Positions 52,176 through 60,726 of a stretch of DNA of 64,000 bases are shown here, piece after piece. Under the pieces are notes generated by a model. The model was not told the DNA's origin. It ran no database searches and saw nothing but the letters and a program-made list of their open reading frames with translations. Source of the DNA: CAZWLY01 sp964634465 (GTDB lineage Bacteria > Desulfobacterota > Desulfarculia > G963662305); the NCBI GenBank assembly GCA_964634465.1, contig CAZWLY010000005.1, forward strand, positions 1-64,000, read 5' to 3'. Both the position numbers and the translations under genes were made by a program. Position 1 is the first letter of the stretch. Each line of letters starts with the position of its first letter.

Positions 52176-55025
52176 ATGAGGTTCGGACTGAACATCAGGG
52201 GTAAATTGATTGCGCTGTTTCTGATCGTGGGGCTCATCCCGCTTCTCGCCGTGGGTGTATACTCACTGGTCACCTCGTCTTCGGCCCTCTCCGATCAGGC
52301 TTACAACCAACTGGTCTCCGTCAGGGAGATGAAAAAGAGGCAGATCGAGAGCTTCTTCGAGCAACGGCGAGACGACATGGCCATGTTGCTGCAGACGGTG
52401 GCCGCCATGCAGCAAGAGGGCTTCGCCAAGTTGGAGGCGGTGGGGCATCTCAAAAAGAAGCAGATCGAGAGCTTCTTCAGGCAGCGCTTGGCCTTGATGG
52501 CCGACGTCCAGAAAAACCTCCGTTTCACCGAGGGCGTCGTCGCTTTCGGCGAGGCCTTCAAAAACGGCCTCGACAGTCAGGATTACAAGGCCGTCTACCA
52601 GAGCCGCTACCCCGGCCTGAAAATGTTTCTCGATATCTTCGGTTTCTATGACATTTTCCTCATCGACACCCAAGGCAACGTGGTCTTCACCGTGGCCAAG
52701 GAGCCGGACTTCGGCCAGAACCTTTTGACCGGGAAGCTGAAGGATTCCGGACTGGCCAAGGCGTTCCACCAGGCCAGAGACGGCGTGGCGCTGATCGACT
52801 ACTCCTGGTACGAGCCCTCCAAGTCCTACGCCGCCTTCATCGCCGTACCTCTCCACGACCCGGCGGGGAACTTCGCCGGCGTGGCCGCCTTCCAGCTCTC
52901 GCCCCAAAAGACCAACGCCATCGTCCAGCCTCGAATCGGCCTGGGTGAAACAGGAGAGACCTACCTGGTCGGCCTGGCCGACGGCAAGACCTCCTATCGC
53001 AGCGACCGGCTGATCAAAAAGGGCAAGATCGGGGAACCCAAATCGGACGAGGCCATAAAGTTGGCGCTGGCCGGCAAGTCTGGCCGCCGAATAAAAAGAA
53101 GCAGCACCGGCGAACTGGAGCCCGAAATCTACACCCCCCTGGACATCAAGGGCCTCAAGTGGGCAATGGTCACCACCGCCAGCCTGGAAGAGGTGATCGC
53201 CCCGCGCCTTCACGGACATAAGAAAGACTACTTCACCGACTATATCGAGAAGTACGACTACTACGACCTGTTCCTGATCAGCCCCGAGGGCGACATCTTC
53301 TATACCGTGTCCAAGGAAGCCGATTACCGGACCAACATAGTCAACGGCAAGTTCGCCGATACTGGACTGGGCAGGCTGGTCCGCCGGGTGATCAAGACCA
53401 GGCAGTACGGCGTGGCCGACTTCGAGCCCTACGCTCCGTCGAACAACGAACCGGCCGCTTTCATCGCCCAACCCCTGATCCACAACGGTGAGATAGAGCT
53501 GGTCGTGGCCCTGCAACTGTCCTTGGCCGCCATCAACAAGGTGATGCAACAGAAAGAGGGCATGGGCAAGACCGGCGGGTCCTACCTGGTCGGCCCGGAC
53601 AAGCTCCTGAGGTCCGACACCGACTTGGATCACACCCCGCGGCTGCTCAAAAAGTCGTTCGCCCAGAAACTGACCATGAACTCCCCGACCGTGGACAAGG
53701 CCCTGGCCGGCCAGTCGGGCATCGAGGATATCGAGATGATCGTCGAGGGCGAGCCCCAGTTGATCCTGTCGGCCTACGCCCCGATCAAGGTCGGCGACAC
53801 AACCTGGGCGATGATGGTCGAGATCGACGACGCCGAAGCCCTCGCCGCCGCCTACCACCTTAAGTGGGCGATGGGAATGGCGGCCGGAATCTGCGTCGTG
53901 GCCATCGTCATCCTGGCCTGGCTCATCGCCCGGTCGTTCACCCGGCCCATCGTCGCCGCCCTGGATATGGCCCAGTCCATCGAGAAGGGCGACTTGGCGG
54001 TCGACGACTTGGCTCATAATCGGTCCGACGAACTGGGCCTGATGGCCGCCGCGCTCAACTCGATGAAGAACCAGTTGAGAGATATCGTCCAAACCATCCA
54101 GAACACGGCCGATTCCATCGCCAAGTCCACCGAGGAGATCGCCTCCGGCTCCCAGGACCTCTCCGAACGCACCCAAGAGGAAGCCTCGGCGCTGGAGGAG
54201 ACGGCGGCCTCGCTGGAGGAGATGACCTCCAGCGTCAAACAGAACGCCGAGAACTCGGCGGTGGCCAAAAACCTGGCCGAAGCCACGACGGCCTCGGCCG
54301 CCGAGGGCAACCAGGTGGTCAAGGAAGCCATCGATGCCATGGCGTTGGTCACGGAAAGCTCCAGTAAAATCAATGACATCATAGACGTGGTCAACGAGAT
54401 CGCCTTCCAGACGAACCTGTTGGCCCTAAACGCCTCGGTCGAGGCGGCCCGGGCCGGCGAGGCCGGCCGGGGGTTCGCCGTGGTCGCTGGCGAGGTCCGC
54501 AACCTGGCCGGCCGGTCGGCCGAGGCGGCCAAGGAGATCCAGGCTCTGATCCAGGACGCCACGAGCAAGGTCGAGGACGGCAACAAAATGGTCTCCCTGG
54601 CCGGCGAGAAACTCCAGGACATCATCGAGAAGGTGGAGCAGGTGACCGACACCGTGGCCGAGATATCGTCCTCGTCCAAGGAGCAGGCCACGGCCATCGA
54701 CGAGATCAACCGGGCGGTGGGCCAGATGGACGAATCGGTCCAGCAAAACGCCGCTCTGGTCGAAGAATCGGCCGCGGCGACGGCCGACTTAGCCTCCCAG
54801 GCCGAGGGGCTGAACCAACTGATGACCCGGTTCCGTATCGATCGCGCCGCCGGTATGGTCCGAGCCTCGCAGGCGTCGCCGCCGAAGGCGTTGCCGACCA
54901 GCAAGGAGCCCCCCGCTCCGCCGGCGGAGCCGGCCGAAACGGTCAAGACCGCGGCCAACGTGGTCGGTCCCCAGGAGGGAGACGAGTTCTTCGATGACGA
55001 CCTGGAAGGCTTCGAGAAATTCTAG
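52176..55025 (+). CDS. Methyl-accepting chemotaxis protein with large duplicated sensor
   Basis: A 949-residue transmembrane receptor. Helix one about 8-31; a periplasmic part of some 530 residues made of two Cache-like halves (YDIFLIDTQGNVVFTVAKE near 160 and YDLFLISPEGDIFYTVSKE near 365); helix two about 565-590; HAMP; then the MCP coiled coil with tip EIAFQTNLLALNASVEAARA near 740-760. The 35-residue Pro/Ala-rich tail ends in GFEKF, fitting the aromatic-x-x-aromatic CheR-docking pentapeptide. The short motif KKxQIESFFxQR is repeated near 47-58 and 88-99. Confidence 0.95.
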   Translation: MRFGLNIRGKLIALFLIVGLIPLLAVGVYSLVTSSSALSDQAYNQLVSVREMKKRQIESFFEQRRDDMAMLLQTVAAMQQEGFAKLEAVGHLKKKQIESFFRQRLALMADVQKNLRFTEGVVAFGEAFKNGLDSQDYKAVYQSRYPGLKMFLDIFGFYDIFLIDTQGNVVFTVAKEPDFGQNLLTGKLKDSGLAKAFHQARDGVALIDYSWYEPSKSYAAFIAVPLHDPAGNFAGVAAFQLSPQKTNAIVQPRIGLGETGETYLVGLADGKTSYRSDRLIKKGKIGEPKSDEAIKLALAGKSGRRIKRSSTGELEPEIYTPLDIKGLKWAMVTTASLEEVIAPRLHGHKKDYFTDYIEKYDYYDLFLISPEGDIFYTVSKEADYRTNIVNGKFADTGLGRLVRRVIKTRQYGVADFEPYAPSNNEPAAFIAQPLIHNGEIELVVALQLSLAAINKVMQQKEGMGKTGGSYLVGPDKLLRSDTDLDHTPRLLKKSFAQKLTMNSPTVDKALAGQSGIEDIEMIVEGEPQLILSAYAPIKVGDTTWAMMVEIDDAEALAAAYHLKWAMGMAAGICVVAIVILAWLIARSFTRPIVAALDMAQSIEKGDLAVDDLAHNRSDELGLMAAALNSMKNQLRDIVQTIQNTADSIAKSTEEIASGSQDLSERTQEEASALEETAASLEEMTSSVKQNAENSAVAKNLAEATTASAAEGNQVVKEAIDAMALVTESSSKINDIIDVVNEIAFQTNLLALNASVEAARAGEAGRGFAVVAGEVRNLAGRSAEAAKEIQALIQDATSKVEDGNKMVSLAGEKLQDIIEKVEQVTDTVAEISSSSKEQATAIDEINRAVGQMDESVQQNAALVEESAAATADLASQAEGLNQLMTRFRIDRAAGMVRASQASPPKALPTSKEPPAPPAEPAETVKTAANVVGPQEGDEFFDDDLEGFEKF

Positions 55026-55058
55026 GAACCGGCGCAAACTCGGCCGAGGAGACGGCTG

Positions 55059-55544
55059 ATGGAGAACCTGATCGGTCAAGGCAAAGCGAGTACGGACTCC
55101 AGACAGTTCGTCACCTTCACCCTGGCGGAAGAGACTTTCGGGGTGGACATCGCCAAGATCCAGGAGATCATCGGGTTCCAGGGCGTCACCCCTATCCCCA
55201 ACCAGCCGGCTTATCTGCCGGGGGTGATAAACCTGAGGGGAGCGGTGGTGCCGGTGATCGACCTCAGGCTCAGGTTCGGCTTTCCGGCCAAGGATCACGA
55301 CCGCTACACCGTGGTCCTGATTCTGAGCCTGGACGAACACCTGGCCGGTTTGATCGTCGATTCGGTGTCCGACGTGGTCGCCTTCACCCCGGACGACATC
55401 CAACCGGCGCCCCGGTTCTCCGAAAACGTCCACGCCGGCTTTATCGAGTCGGTGGGGCGACAGGGCGATAGGTTCATCATCTTGCTCGACGCCGACAAAG
55501 TGATCGACGTCAAGGAACTGGCCGGGGTCGAACAGATCGGATAG
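55059..55544 (+). CDS. cheW: CheW coupling protein
   Basis: A 161-residue CheW, linking receptor and CheA. Family segments are FTLAEETFGVDIAKIQEIIG, LPGVINLRGAVVPVIDLR and GLIVDSVSDVV. It is closely similar to the CheW-like C-terminus of the next gene, suggesting a local duplication. Confidence 0.95.
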   Translation: MENLIGQGKASTDSRQFVTFTLAEETFGVDIAKIQEIIGFQGVTPIPNQPAYLPGVINLRGAVVPVIDLRLRFGFPAKDHDRYTVVLILSLDEHLAGLIVDSVSDVVAFTPDDIQPAPRFSENVHAGFIESVGRQGDRFIILLDADKVIDVKELAGVEQIG

Positions 55545-55548
55545 GCAT

Positions 55549-56964
55549 ATGGGCGCTTTCGATGACATGATTCCCGAATTCGTCGCCGAGTCGAAAGACC
55601 TGCTGCCGGAGGTCGAACAGGGACTCTTGGCCCTGGAAAGCGATCCGGAGAGCGTCGACCCGGAGACGATCAACACCATCTTCCGGGCCATGCACTCGAT
55701 CAAGGGCGGGGCCAGCTTCGTCGGCCTGACCCAGCTCGAACACCTGGCCCACAAAATGGAAGATCTCTTAAACCTCGTCCGCAACGGCGACATGACGCCC
55801 ACCCCCGAGGTGGTGGCCGAACTGTTGAACTCGTTGGACGTCGTCAGCGAGATGCTGGAAGAGGTGGAAACCAGCAACGACTACGACATCGACGAGCGGA
55901 TGGCCGCCCTGCAGGCGATCATCGACGGCCAGGCCGCGCCCCAGGCGGCGGAGGCCATCGCCACGCCGGCCGTGTCGTCCAAAGACTGGTTGTCGGGCTT
56001 TACGACCAGCGCCTACAACCTGGAGAAAAGATTCAACCAGGGCTTCGTCTACTTCCTGGAATACGACCTCTTGGCGGCCGAGAAGCAGGGCTTCACCCCG
56101 CTCAAGCTGATCAAGGAAATCATCTCCCTGGGTGAAGTGATCGACGCCGACGTCACGGCCACGGCCGCCGCCGACGCCCCCCTCGACGCCAAGACGCTCA
56201 CCCTCAGGATGCTGTTCTTCTCGGTCATGGAGGAGGAGTTGCTCCAGATCGGACTGAACCCGCCCCCGGCCGTGGTCACCGTCCTTTCGCCGTCCGACTT
56301 CGAACCCGGCCCGGCCGAAGAGCCGGCCCCGGCCGCCCCGGCCGCCGAGGAGGAGGCGCCGGCCATGGCCGCCGCGGCTCCGGAAACGACCGAACCTCCG
56401 GCTCCACCGGCCGCCGCTGAAGCGCCGCCCGCCCCGCCGCTCCATGAGCCCCCGCAAGATACGGGCGCGGCCGGGAGGGAAAAGGCGCCCGCGGTCGAGG
56501 ACGCCTCCGGGCCGGAGTGGGCCCAGGCGGGCGAGTATCTGACCTTCTTTCTGGCGGAAGAGGAGTACGCCGTCGAGACGGCCCGGGTCCAGGAGATCAT
56601 CTCCATGCAGCACATCGCCCGGCTGCCCAGGACGCCGTCTTACGTCAAGGGCGTAATCAATCTCCGGGGGATGGTCGTCCCGGTTGTCTGCCTGCGCGAA
56701 AAGCTGGGTTTCGAGCCGGCGACCTACGACAAGTACACCGTCATCATCGTCGTCCAGACCGGGGAGAAGACCACCGGCCTGATCGTCGATTCCGTGTCCG
56801 ACGTCAACGAGCTCAGCGAGGACAACCTGCAGCCGCCGCCCGACTTCGCCCGGAAAGTGTCCTCCAGGTTCATCAAGGGCTTGGGCAAACTGGAAGACCG
56901 GTTCCTGATCCTCTTGGACTTGACCGCCCTCCTTGACAAATCAGAACTGGCCCCAATCAATTAA
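55549..56964 (+). CDS. Kinase-less CheA relative: Hpt, P2-like and CheW domains only
   Basis: A 471-residue protein. An Hpt domain (about 1-110) carries H49 in AMHSIKGGASFVG. A middle domain (about 150-247) resembles the P2-like domain of the cluster's CheA. A Pro/Ala/Glu-rich linker (about 250-325) leads to a CheW-like domain (about 329-467). P3 dimerisation and P4 ATPase domains are missing with no trace of frameshift, so it must be phosphorylated in trans, as known for the P1-P5 protein CheA3 of Rhodobacter sphaeroides. It begins 4 bp after cheW and ends 3 bp before cheR. Confidence 0.92.
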   Translation: MGAFDDMIPEFVAESKDLLPEVEQGLLALESDPESVDPETINTIFRAMHSIKGGASFVGLTQLEHLAHKMEDLLNLVRNGDMTPTPEVVAELLNSLDVVSEMLEEVETSNDYDIDERMAALQAIIDGQAAPQAAEAIATPAVSSKDWLSGFTTSAYNLEKRFNQGFVYFLEYDLLAAEKQGFTPLKLIKEIISLGEVIDADVTATAAADAPLDAKTLTLRMLFFSVMEEELLQIGLNPPPAVVTVLSPSDFEPGPAEEPAPAAPAAEEEAPAMAAAAPETTEPPAPPAAAEAPPAPPLHEPPQDTGAAGREKAPAVEDASGPEWAQAGEYLTFFLAEEEYAVETARVQEIISMQHIARLPRTPSYVKGVINLRGMVVPVVCLREKLGFEPATYDKYTVIIVVQTGEKTTGLIVDSVSDVNELSEDNLQPPPDFARKVSSRFIKGLGKLEDRFLILLDLTALLDKSELAPIN

Positions 56965-56967
56965 CCC

Positions 56968-57849
56968 ATGGCTAGGTTCAAAAAAAATTCGCTGATCCCT
57001 CCCGCCGCCCAGACGGGATTCACCATCACCGATAAAGAGTTCGACCTGTTTCGTCGTTTGATCTACGAGCAAACCGGAATTTCACTCTCCGACCACAAGC
57101 GGGAATTGGTCGTCTCCCGATTGGCCCGTCGCCTGCGCGCCCTGAAGCTGAAATCGTTTAAAGAGTACTACGACTACCTGATCGGCAGCGAAGACGGCTT
57201 TCGCGAGATGAGCCAGATGATCAACCGGATTACCACCAACAAGACCGAGTTCTACCGGGAGGCGCATCACTTCGACTTTCTCGCCGAGACGCTGCTGCCG
57301 GAGCTGGCGGCGGAGAAGGAGCAATCCGGAGTAAAGAAGATCCGGGCCTGGTCGGCGGCCAGTTCCACCGGAGAAGAGCCGTATACCATCGCCATCACCA
57401 TGGCCGAGTTCTTCAAGGACAGACCCGGTTGGGACATCAAGCTCCTGGCCACCGACCTGGACACCGAGGTGTTGACCCACGCCAGCCAGGGCGTCTATTC
57501 GGCCGACCGGGTCGAGCCGGTGCCCAAGGCGCTTCTGACCAAGTATTTCCACAAGGTCCAGCGCAACGGCGAGACGCACTACCGGGTCTCGTCCACACTC
57601 CGGGAAATGATCGTCTTCAGAAGGTTCAACCTCCACACCCCGGTCTTCCCCTTCAAGATCGAGCTGGATTTCATCTTTTGCCGAAACGTGATGATCTATT
57701 TCGGCAACGAAGACAAGCTCGAACTCCTCAAGAAGTTCCACAAGGTCCTCAAGCCGGCCGGGTATATCTTCGTCGGTCATTCCGAGTCGCTGATGATGGT
57801 CCGGCACCTGTTTAAATATCGAAAGAACACGATTTATCAAAAGATATAG
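56968..57849 (+). CDS. cheR: Chemoreceptor methyltransferase CheR
   Basis: A 293-residue SAM-dependent methyltransferase acting on receptor glutamates. N-terminal helical domain (about 18-95, with NRITTNKTEFYRE), SAM-binding part with WSAASSTGEEPYT and LATDLDTEVL, and FIFCRNVMIYF. The beta-subdomain insertion needed for pentapeptide docking is about residues 195-225, in line with the docking tail on the cluster's MCP. Confidence 0.95.
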   Translation: MARFKKNSLIPPAAQTGFTITDKEFDLFRRLIYEQTGISLSDHKRELVVSRLARRLRALKLKSFKEYYDYLIGSEDGFREMSQMINRITTNKTEFYREAHHFDFLAETLLPELAAEKEQSGVKKIRAWSAASSTGEEPYTIAITMAEFFKDRPGWDIKLLATDLDTEVLTHASQGVYSADRVEPVPKALLTKYFHKVQRNGETHYRVSSTLREMIVFRRFNLHTPVFPFKIELDFIFCRNVMIYFGNEDKLELLKKFHKVLKPAGYIFVGHSESLMMVRHLFKYRKNTIYQKI

Positions 57850-57850
57850 T

Positions 57851-58435
57851 ATGATAACCAAACCGCATCCCAGGATCGGCAAAACGATGACCATCATTCA
57901 ACCGGGCGAATACTACGCCTGCAAGGACGATCGGATCATCGCCACCTTGCTGGGCTCCTGCGTGGCGGTCTGTCTCAGGGACGAGGCCACCGGGGTGTGC
58001 GGCATGAACCACATCATGCTGCCGGGCGACTTCAGATCGACCGATATCTTCGCCGACCCCACCGGTCGTTACGGGATGTTCGCCATGGAGTTGCTTCTCG
58101 GCGAGATGATAAAGCTGGGCTGCAGCCGCGATTCGCTGACGGCCAAGATATTCGGCGGCGGTCACGTCTTAAGCGCCCTGTCCGCCAACAACAGCGTCTC
58201 CGAGGCCAACATCAAGTTCACCAAGGCCTTCTTGAACATGGAAGGGATCAGGATCATCGGTGAAGACCTCGGCGGCCGCCTGGGGCGCAAGATCATGTTC
58301 ATGACCAAAAGCGGAGAAGTCTTTGTCAAGAAACTGGCCTCCACCACCCAGGACCGAGTTATCAAGCGGGAGGAGGCCTACCGGAACAAGCTGATCGCTC
58401 AGCAGCCCAAATCGGGCGAGGTGACAATCTTTTAA
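57851..58435 (+). CDS. cheD: Chemoreceptor glutamine deamidase CheD
   Basis: A 194-residue CheD. Catalytic Cys in LLGSCVAVCL and His in CGMNHIMLPG are present, with the KIFGGGHVL segment. It deamidates receptor glutamines and often pairs with CheC or CheY; no CheC is seen here. Start ATG 57851 abuts the cheR stop; ATG 57887 is an alternative. Confidence 0.93.
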   Translation: MITKPHPRIGKTMTIIQPGEYYACKDDRIIATLLGSCVAVCLRDEATGVCGMNHIMLPGDFRSTDIFADPTGRYGMFAMELLLGEMIKLGCSRDSLTAKIFGGGHVLSALSANNSVSEANIKFTKAFLNMEGIRIIGEDLGGRLGRKIMFMTKSGEVFVKKLASTTQDRVIKREEAYRNKLIAQQPKSGEVTIF

Positions 58436-58449
58436 GGGACGGACAATCC

Positions 58450-59550
58450 ATGGCGGCTCCCAAAAAAGTTCTGATCATCGACGACTCGGCTCTGGTCAGA
58501 GAGTTTCTGCATCAGACTCTCGATTCCGATCCGTCTCTGAAGGTGGTCGGCGCCGCAGCCGATCCCATCTTCGCCCGGGACAAGATCAAGAAGCTCCAGC
58601 CGGACGTCATCACTCTCGATATCGAGATGCCGCGCATGGACGGCCTGACTTTTCTCAAGCGCCTCATGGCCGCCCACCCCATCCCGGTGGTCATGTTCTC
58701 GTCCCATACCGAGGCCGGCGCCGCAGCCACCTTGGAGGCTCTGGCCGCCGGCGCGGTGGACTTCGTGGCCAAGCCCAAGCACAACCTGGTCGCCGCCCTG
58801 CCCCAACTCAAGCAGGAGTTGATCGAAAAGGTCAAGAGCGCCGCCCAGGCCAAGATAAGGCCTCGCCTCAAACCCATTGCGCCCCGGCCCAAGCCGGTTG
58901 CGTCCCGGCCGACACCTTCTCTCCAGAGATACTCCGCCGAGGCGGTGGTACCCAAACCGAAACGCGCCGCGGCCGTCGCCCCGAGCAAAGACAAGGTGGT
59001 GGTCATCGGCGCCTCCACCGGCGGCACGGTCGCCCTCGAAGAGATCCTGACGGCCCTGCCGGCCCACACCCCGCCGATCGCCGTCGTCCAGCACATGCCG
59101 CCCCACTTCACCAAGGCCTTCGCCAACCGGCTCAACGAGTTTTGCGCCATGGAGATCGCCGAGGCCGTCAACGGCCAGCGGCTGACCCCCGGCCTGGTCC
59201 TGATCGCGCCGGGGGGGTCGCACATGCTCCTCCAGCGCGACGCCTCGGGCTACCTGGTCGAAGTCAAAGACGGGCCGCCGGTCAACAGACACAAACCCTC
59301 GGTGGACGTGTTGTTCCGTTCCGCGGTCAACTCGGCCGGGCCCAACGCCCTGGGAATTCTGCTGACCGGCATGGGCGACGACGGGGCGAAAGGACTCAAG
59401 GAATTACACGACGCCGGCGCCAAAACGATCGCCCAGGACGAGGCGACGTCGGTGGTCTACGGCATGCCCCGGGTGGCGGTGGAATTGGGCGCGGCCGATG
59501 TGGTGCTGCCGTTGAGCAAAATGCCGCAAAACATACTCCAGCACGTCTAG
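58450..59550 (+). CDS. cheB: Chemoreceptor methylesterase CheB
   Basis: A 366-residue response-regulator esterase removing receptor methyl groups. Receiver about 6-120 (phospho-Asp in ITLDIEMPRMDG), basic Pro-rich linker about 135-175, esterase domain about 178-365 with the Ser (GASTGGT), His (VVQHMPPHFT) and Asp (LTGMGDDGAKG) triad. Confidence 0.96.
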   Translation: MAAPKKVLIIDDSALVREFLHQTLDSDPSLKVVGAAADPIFARDKIKKLQPDVITLDIEMPRMDGLTFLKRLMAAHPIPVVMFSSHTEAGAAATLEALAAGAVDFVAKPKHNLVAALPQLKQELIEKVKSAAQAKIRPRLKPIAPRPKPVASRPTPSLQRYSAEAVVPKPKRAAAVAPSKDKVVVIGASTGGTVALEEILTALPAHTPPIAVVQHMPPHFTKAFANRLNEFCAMEIAEAVNGQRLTPGLVLIAPGGSHMLLQRDASGYLVEVKDGPPVNRHKPSVDVLFRSAVNSAGPNALGILLTGMGDDGAKGLKELHDAGAKTIAQDEATSVVYGMPRVAVELGAADVVLPLSKMPQNILQHV

Positions 59551-59568
59551 GACGTTTAGGACGTTAGC

Positions 59569-60726
59569 ATGGCGGCCACTCTTCTCATAGTCGATGACAG
59601 CCGGCTCAACCGGGAGGTGCTCAAGCTGGCGCTCGAACCGGAGTACAACGTCATCGAGGCCGAAAACGGTTTCGAGGCCATCGCCCGACTCCAGGCCCAC
59701 ACCGTCGATCTCATCCTACTCGATCTGATGATGCCCGACATGGACGGGTTCCAGTTTCTCGAGTGGCGGCGGGCGAACCCGGTCTACTCGTCGATTCCAG
59801 TCATAGTCAACTCGGCCCTGGACGATTTCGAGTCGATCGAAAAAGCCCTGGAATTCGATAGTTACGACTATTTCACCAAGCCCTTGACCGAGCAGGACCT
59901 CAAGGTGGTTCTGCCCCTGAAGATAAGAAACGCCGTCAACACCAAACAGCTCTACTTCGAACTGAAACGAAAAAACGAACAGTTCCAGAAAGAGATCGAT
60001 CTGGCCGGCAAGTACCAGCGCTTCCTGCTGCCGGATAAGTACGACTGGCCGGGAGTGGAAGTGGCCGCTTTCTATCAGCCCTTCATCGGCGTCGCCGGCG
60101 ATTTCTTCGACGTGGTCGGATTGGAGGATGCGGTCGCCTTCTTCATCGCCGACGTCTCCGGCCACGGGCTTCTGTCGGCCATGGTCTCCTCGATCCTCAA
60201 ACCCCTGTTCACCAACTACATCACCGAAACCCGTTCGCCCCGGAAGACGCTCGAACTTCTCAACCGGGACCTGATCGGCCTGACCAGAGAAGAAGACTAC
60301 GTCACCGCCTTCAGCGCCGTCTACGACCAGAAGACCAGGCGCTTGACCTACGCCTCGGCCGGCCACCCCAGCCAGCTCTTCCTCAAGGCGGCCGATAAAA
60401 AACCCGTAGAGCTCCAGACCGGCGGCTTCCTCTTGGGCATGTTCGAAAACGACCACCCGGCCTTCGAACAGCGAGAGGAGTCGCTGGAGGTGGCGGCCCG
60501 GGATCGTCTTCTGATTTTCACCGACGGGGTCGTCGAGGCGGCCGACCCCGACGGAGAGCTTTTTGGCTATCAGCGCTGGAAGGACAATTTTCTGGCCACC
60601 ATCGACTCACCGCCGAACGCGGCCTCGGCCAAGATGTGGAAGTCGTTGTTGACCCACACCAAGGCCAACCTCAAAGACGACGTGGCCTTTCTGGTGATCG
60701 AATTCGGGGAGGACGAAAATGGCTGA
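59569..60726 (+). CDS. Receiver-PP2C (SpoIIE) phosphatase
   Basis: A 385-residue response regulator with phosphatase output. Receiver about 4-120 (acidic pair in IVDDSR, phospho-Asp in LILLDLMMPDMDG, Lys in FTKPL), short coiled coil, then PP2C about 150-380 with metal aspartates in AGDFFDVV, IADVSGHGLLS, IFTDGVVEA and KDDVAFLVI. CheA-type phosphotransfer could switch it on, and it would then dephosphorylate STAS proteins such as those at 48862-49495. It overlaps the next gene by 8 bp. Confidence 0.92.
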   Translation: MAATLLIVDDSRLNREVLKLALEPEYNVIEAENGFEAIARLQAHTVDLILLDLMMPDMDGFQFLEWRRANPVYSSIPVIVNSALDDFESIEKALEFDSYDYFTKPLTEQDLKVVLPLKIRNAVNTKQLYFELKRKNEQFQKEIDLAGKYQRFLLPDKYDWPGVEVAAFYQPFIGVAGDFFDVVGLEDAVAFFIADVSGHGLLSAMVSSILKPLFTNYITETRSPRKTLELLNRDLIGLTREEDYVTAFSAVYDQKTRRLTYASAGHPSQLFLKAADKKPVELQTGGFLLGMFENDHPAFEQREESLEVAARDRLLIFTDGVVEAADPDGELFGYQRWKDNFLATIDSPPNAASAKMWKSLLTHTKANLKDDVAFLVIEFGEDENG

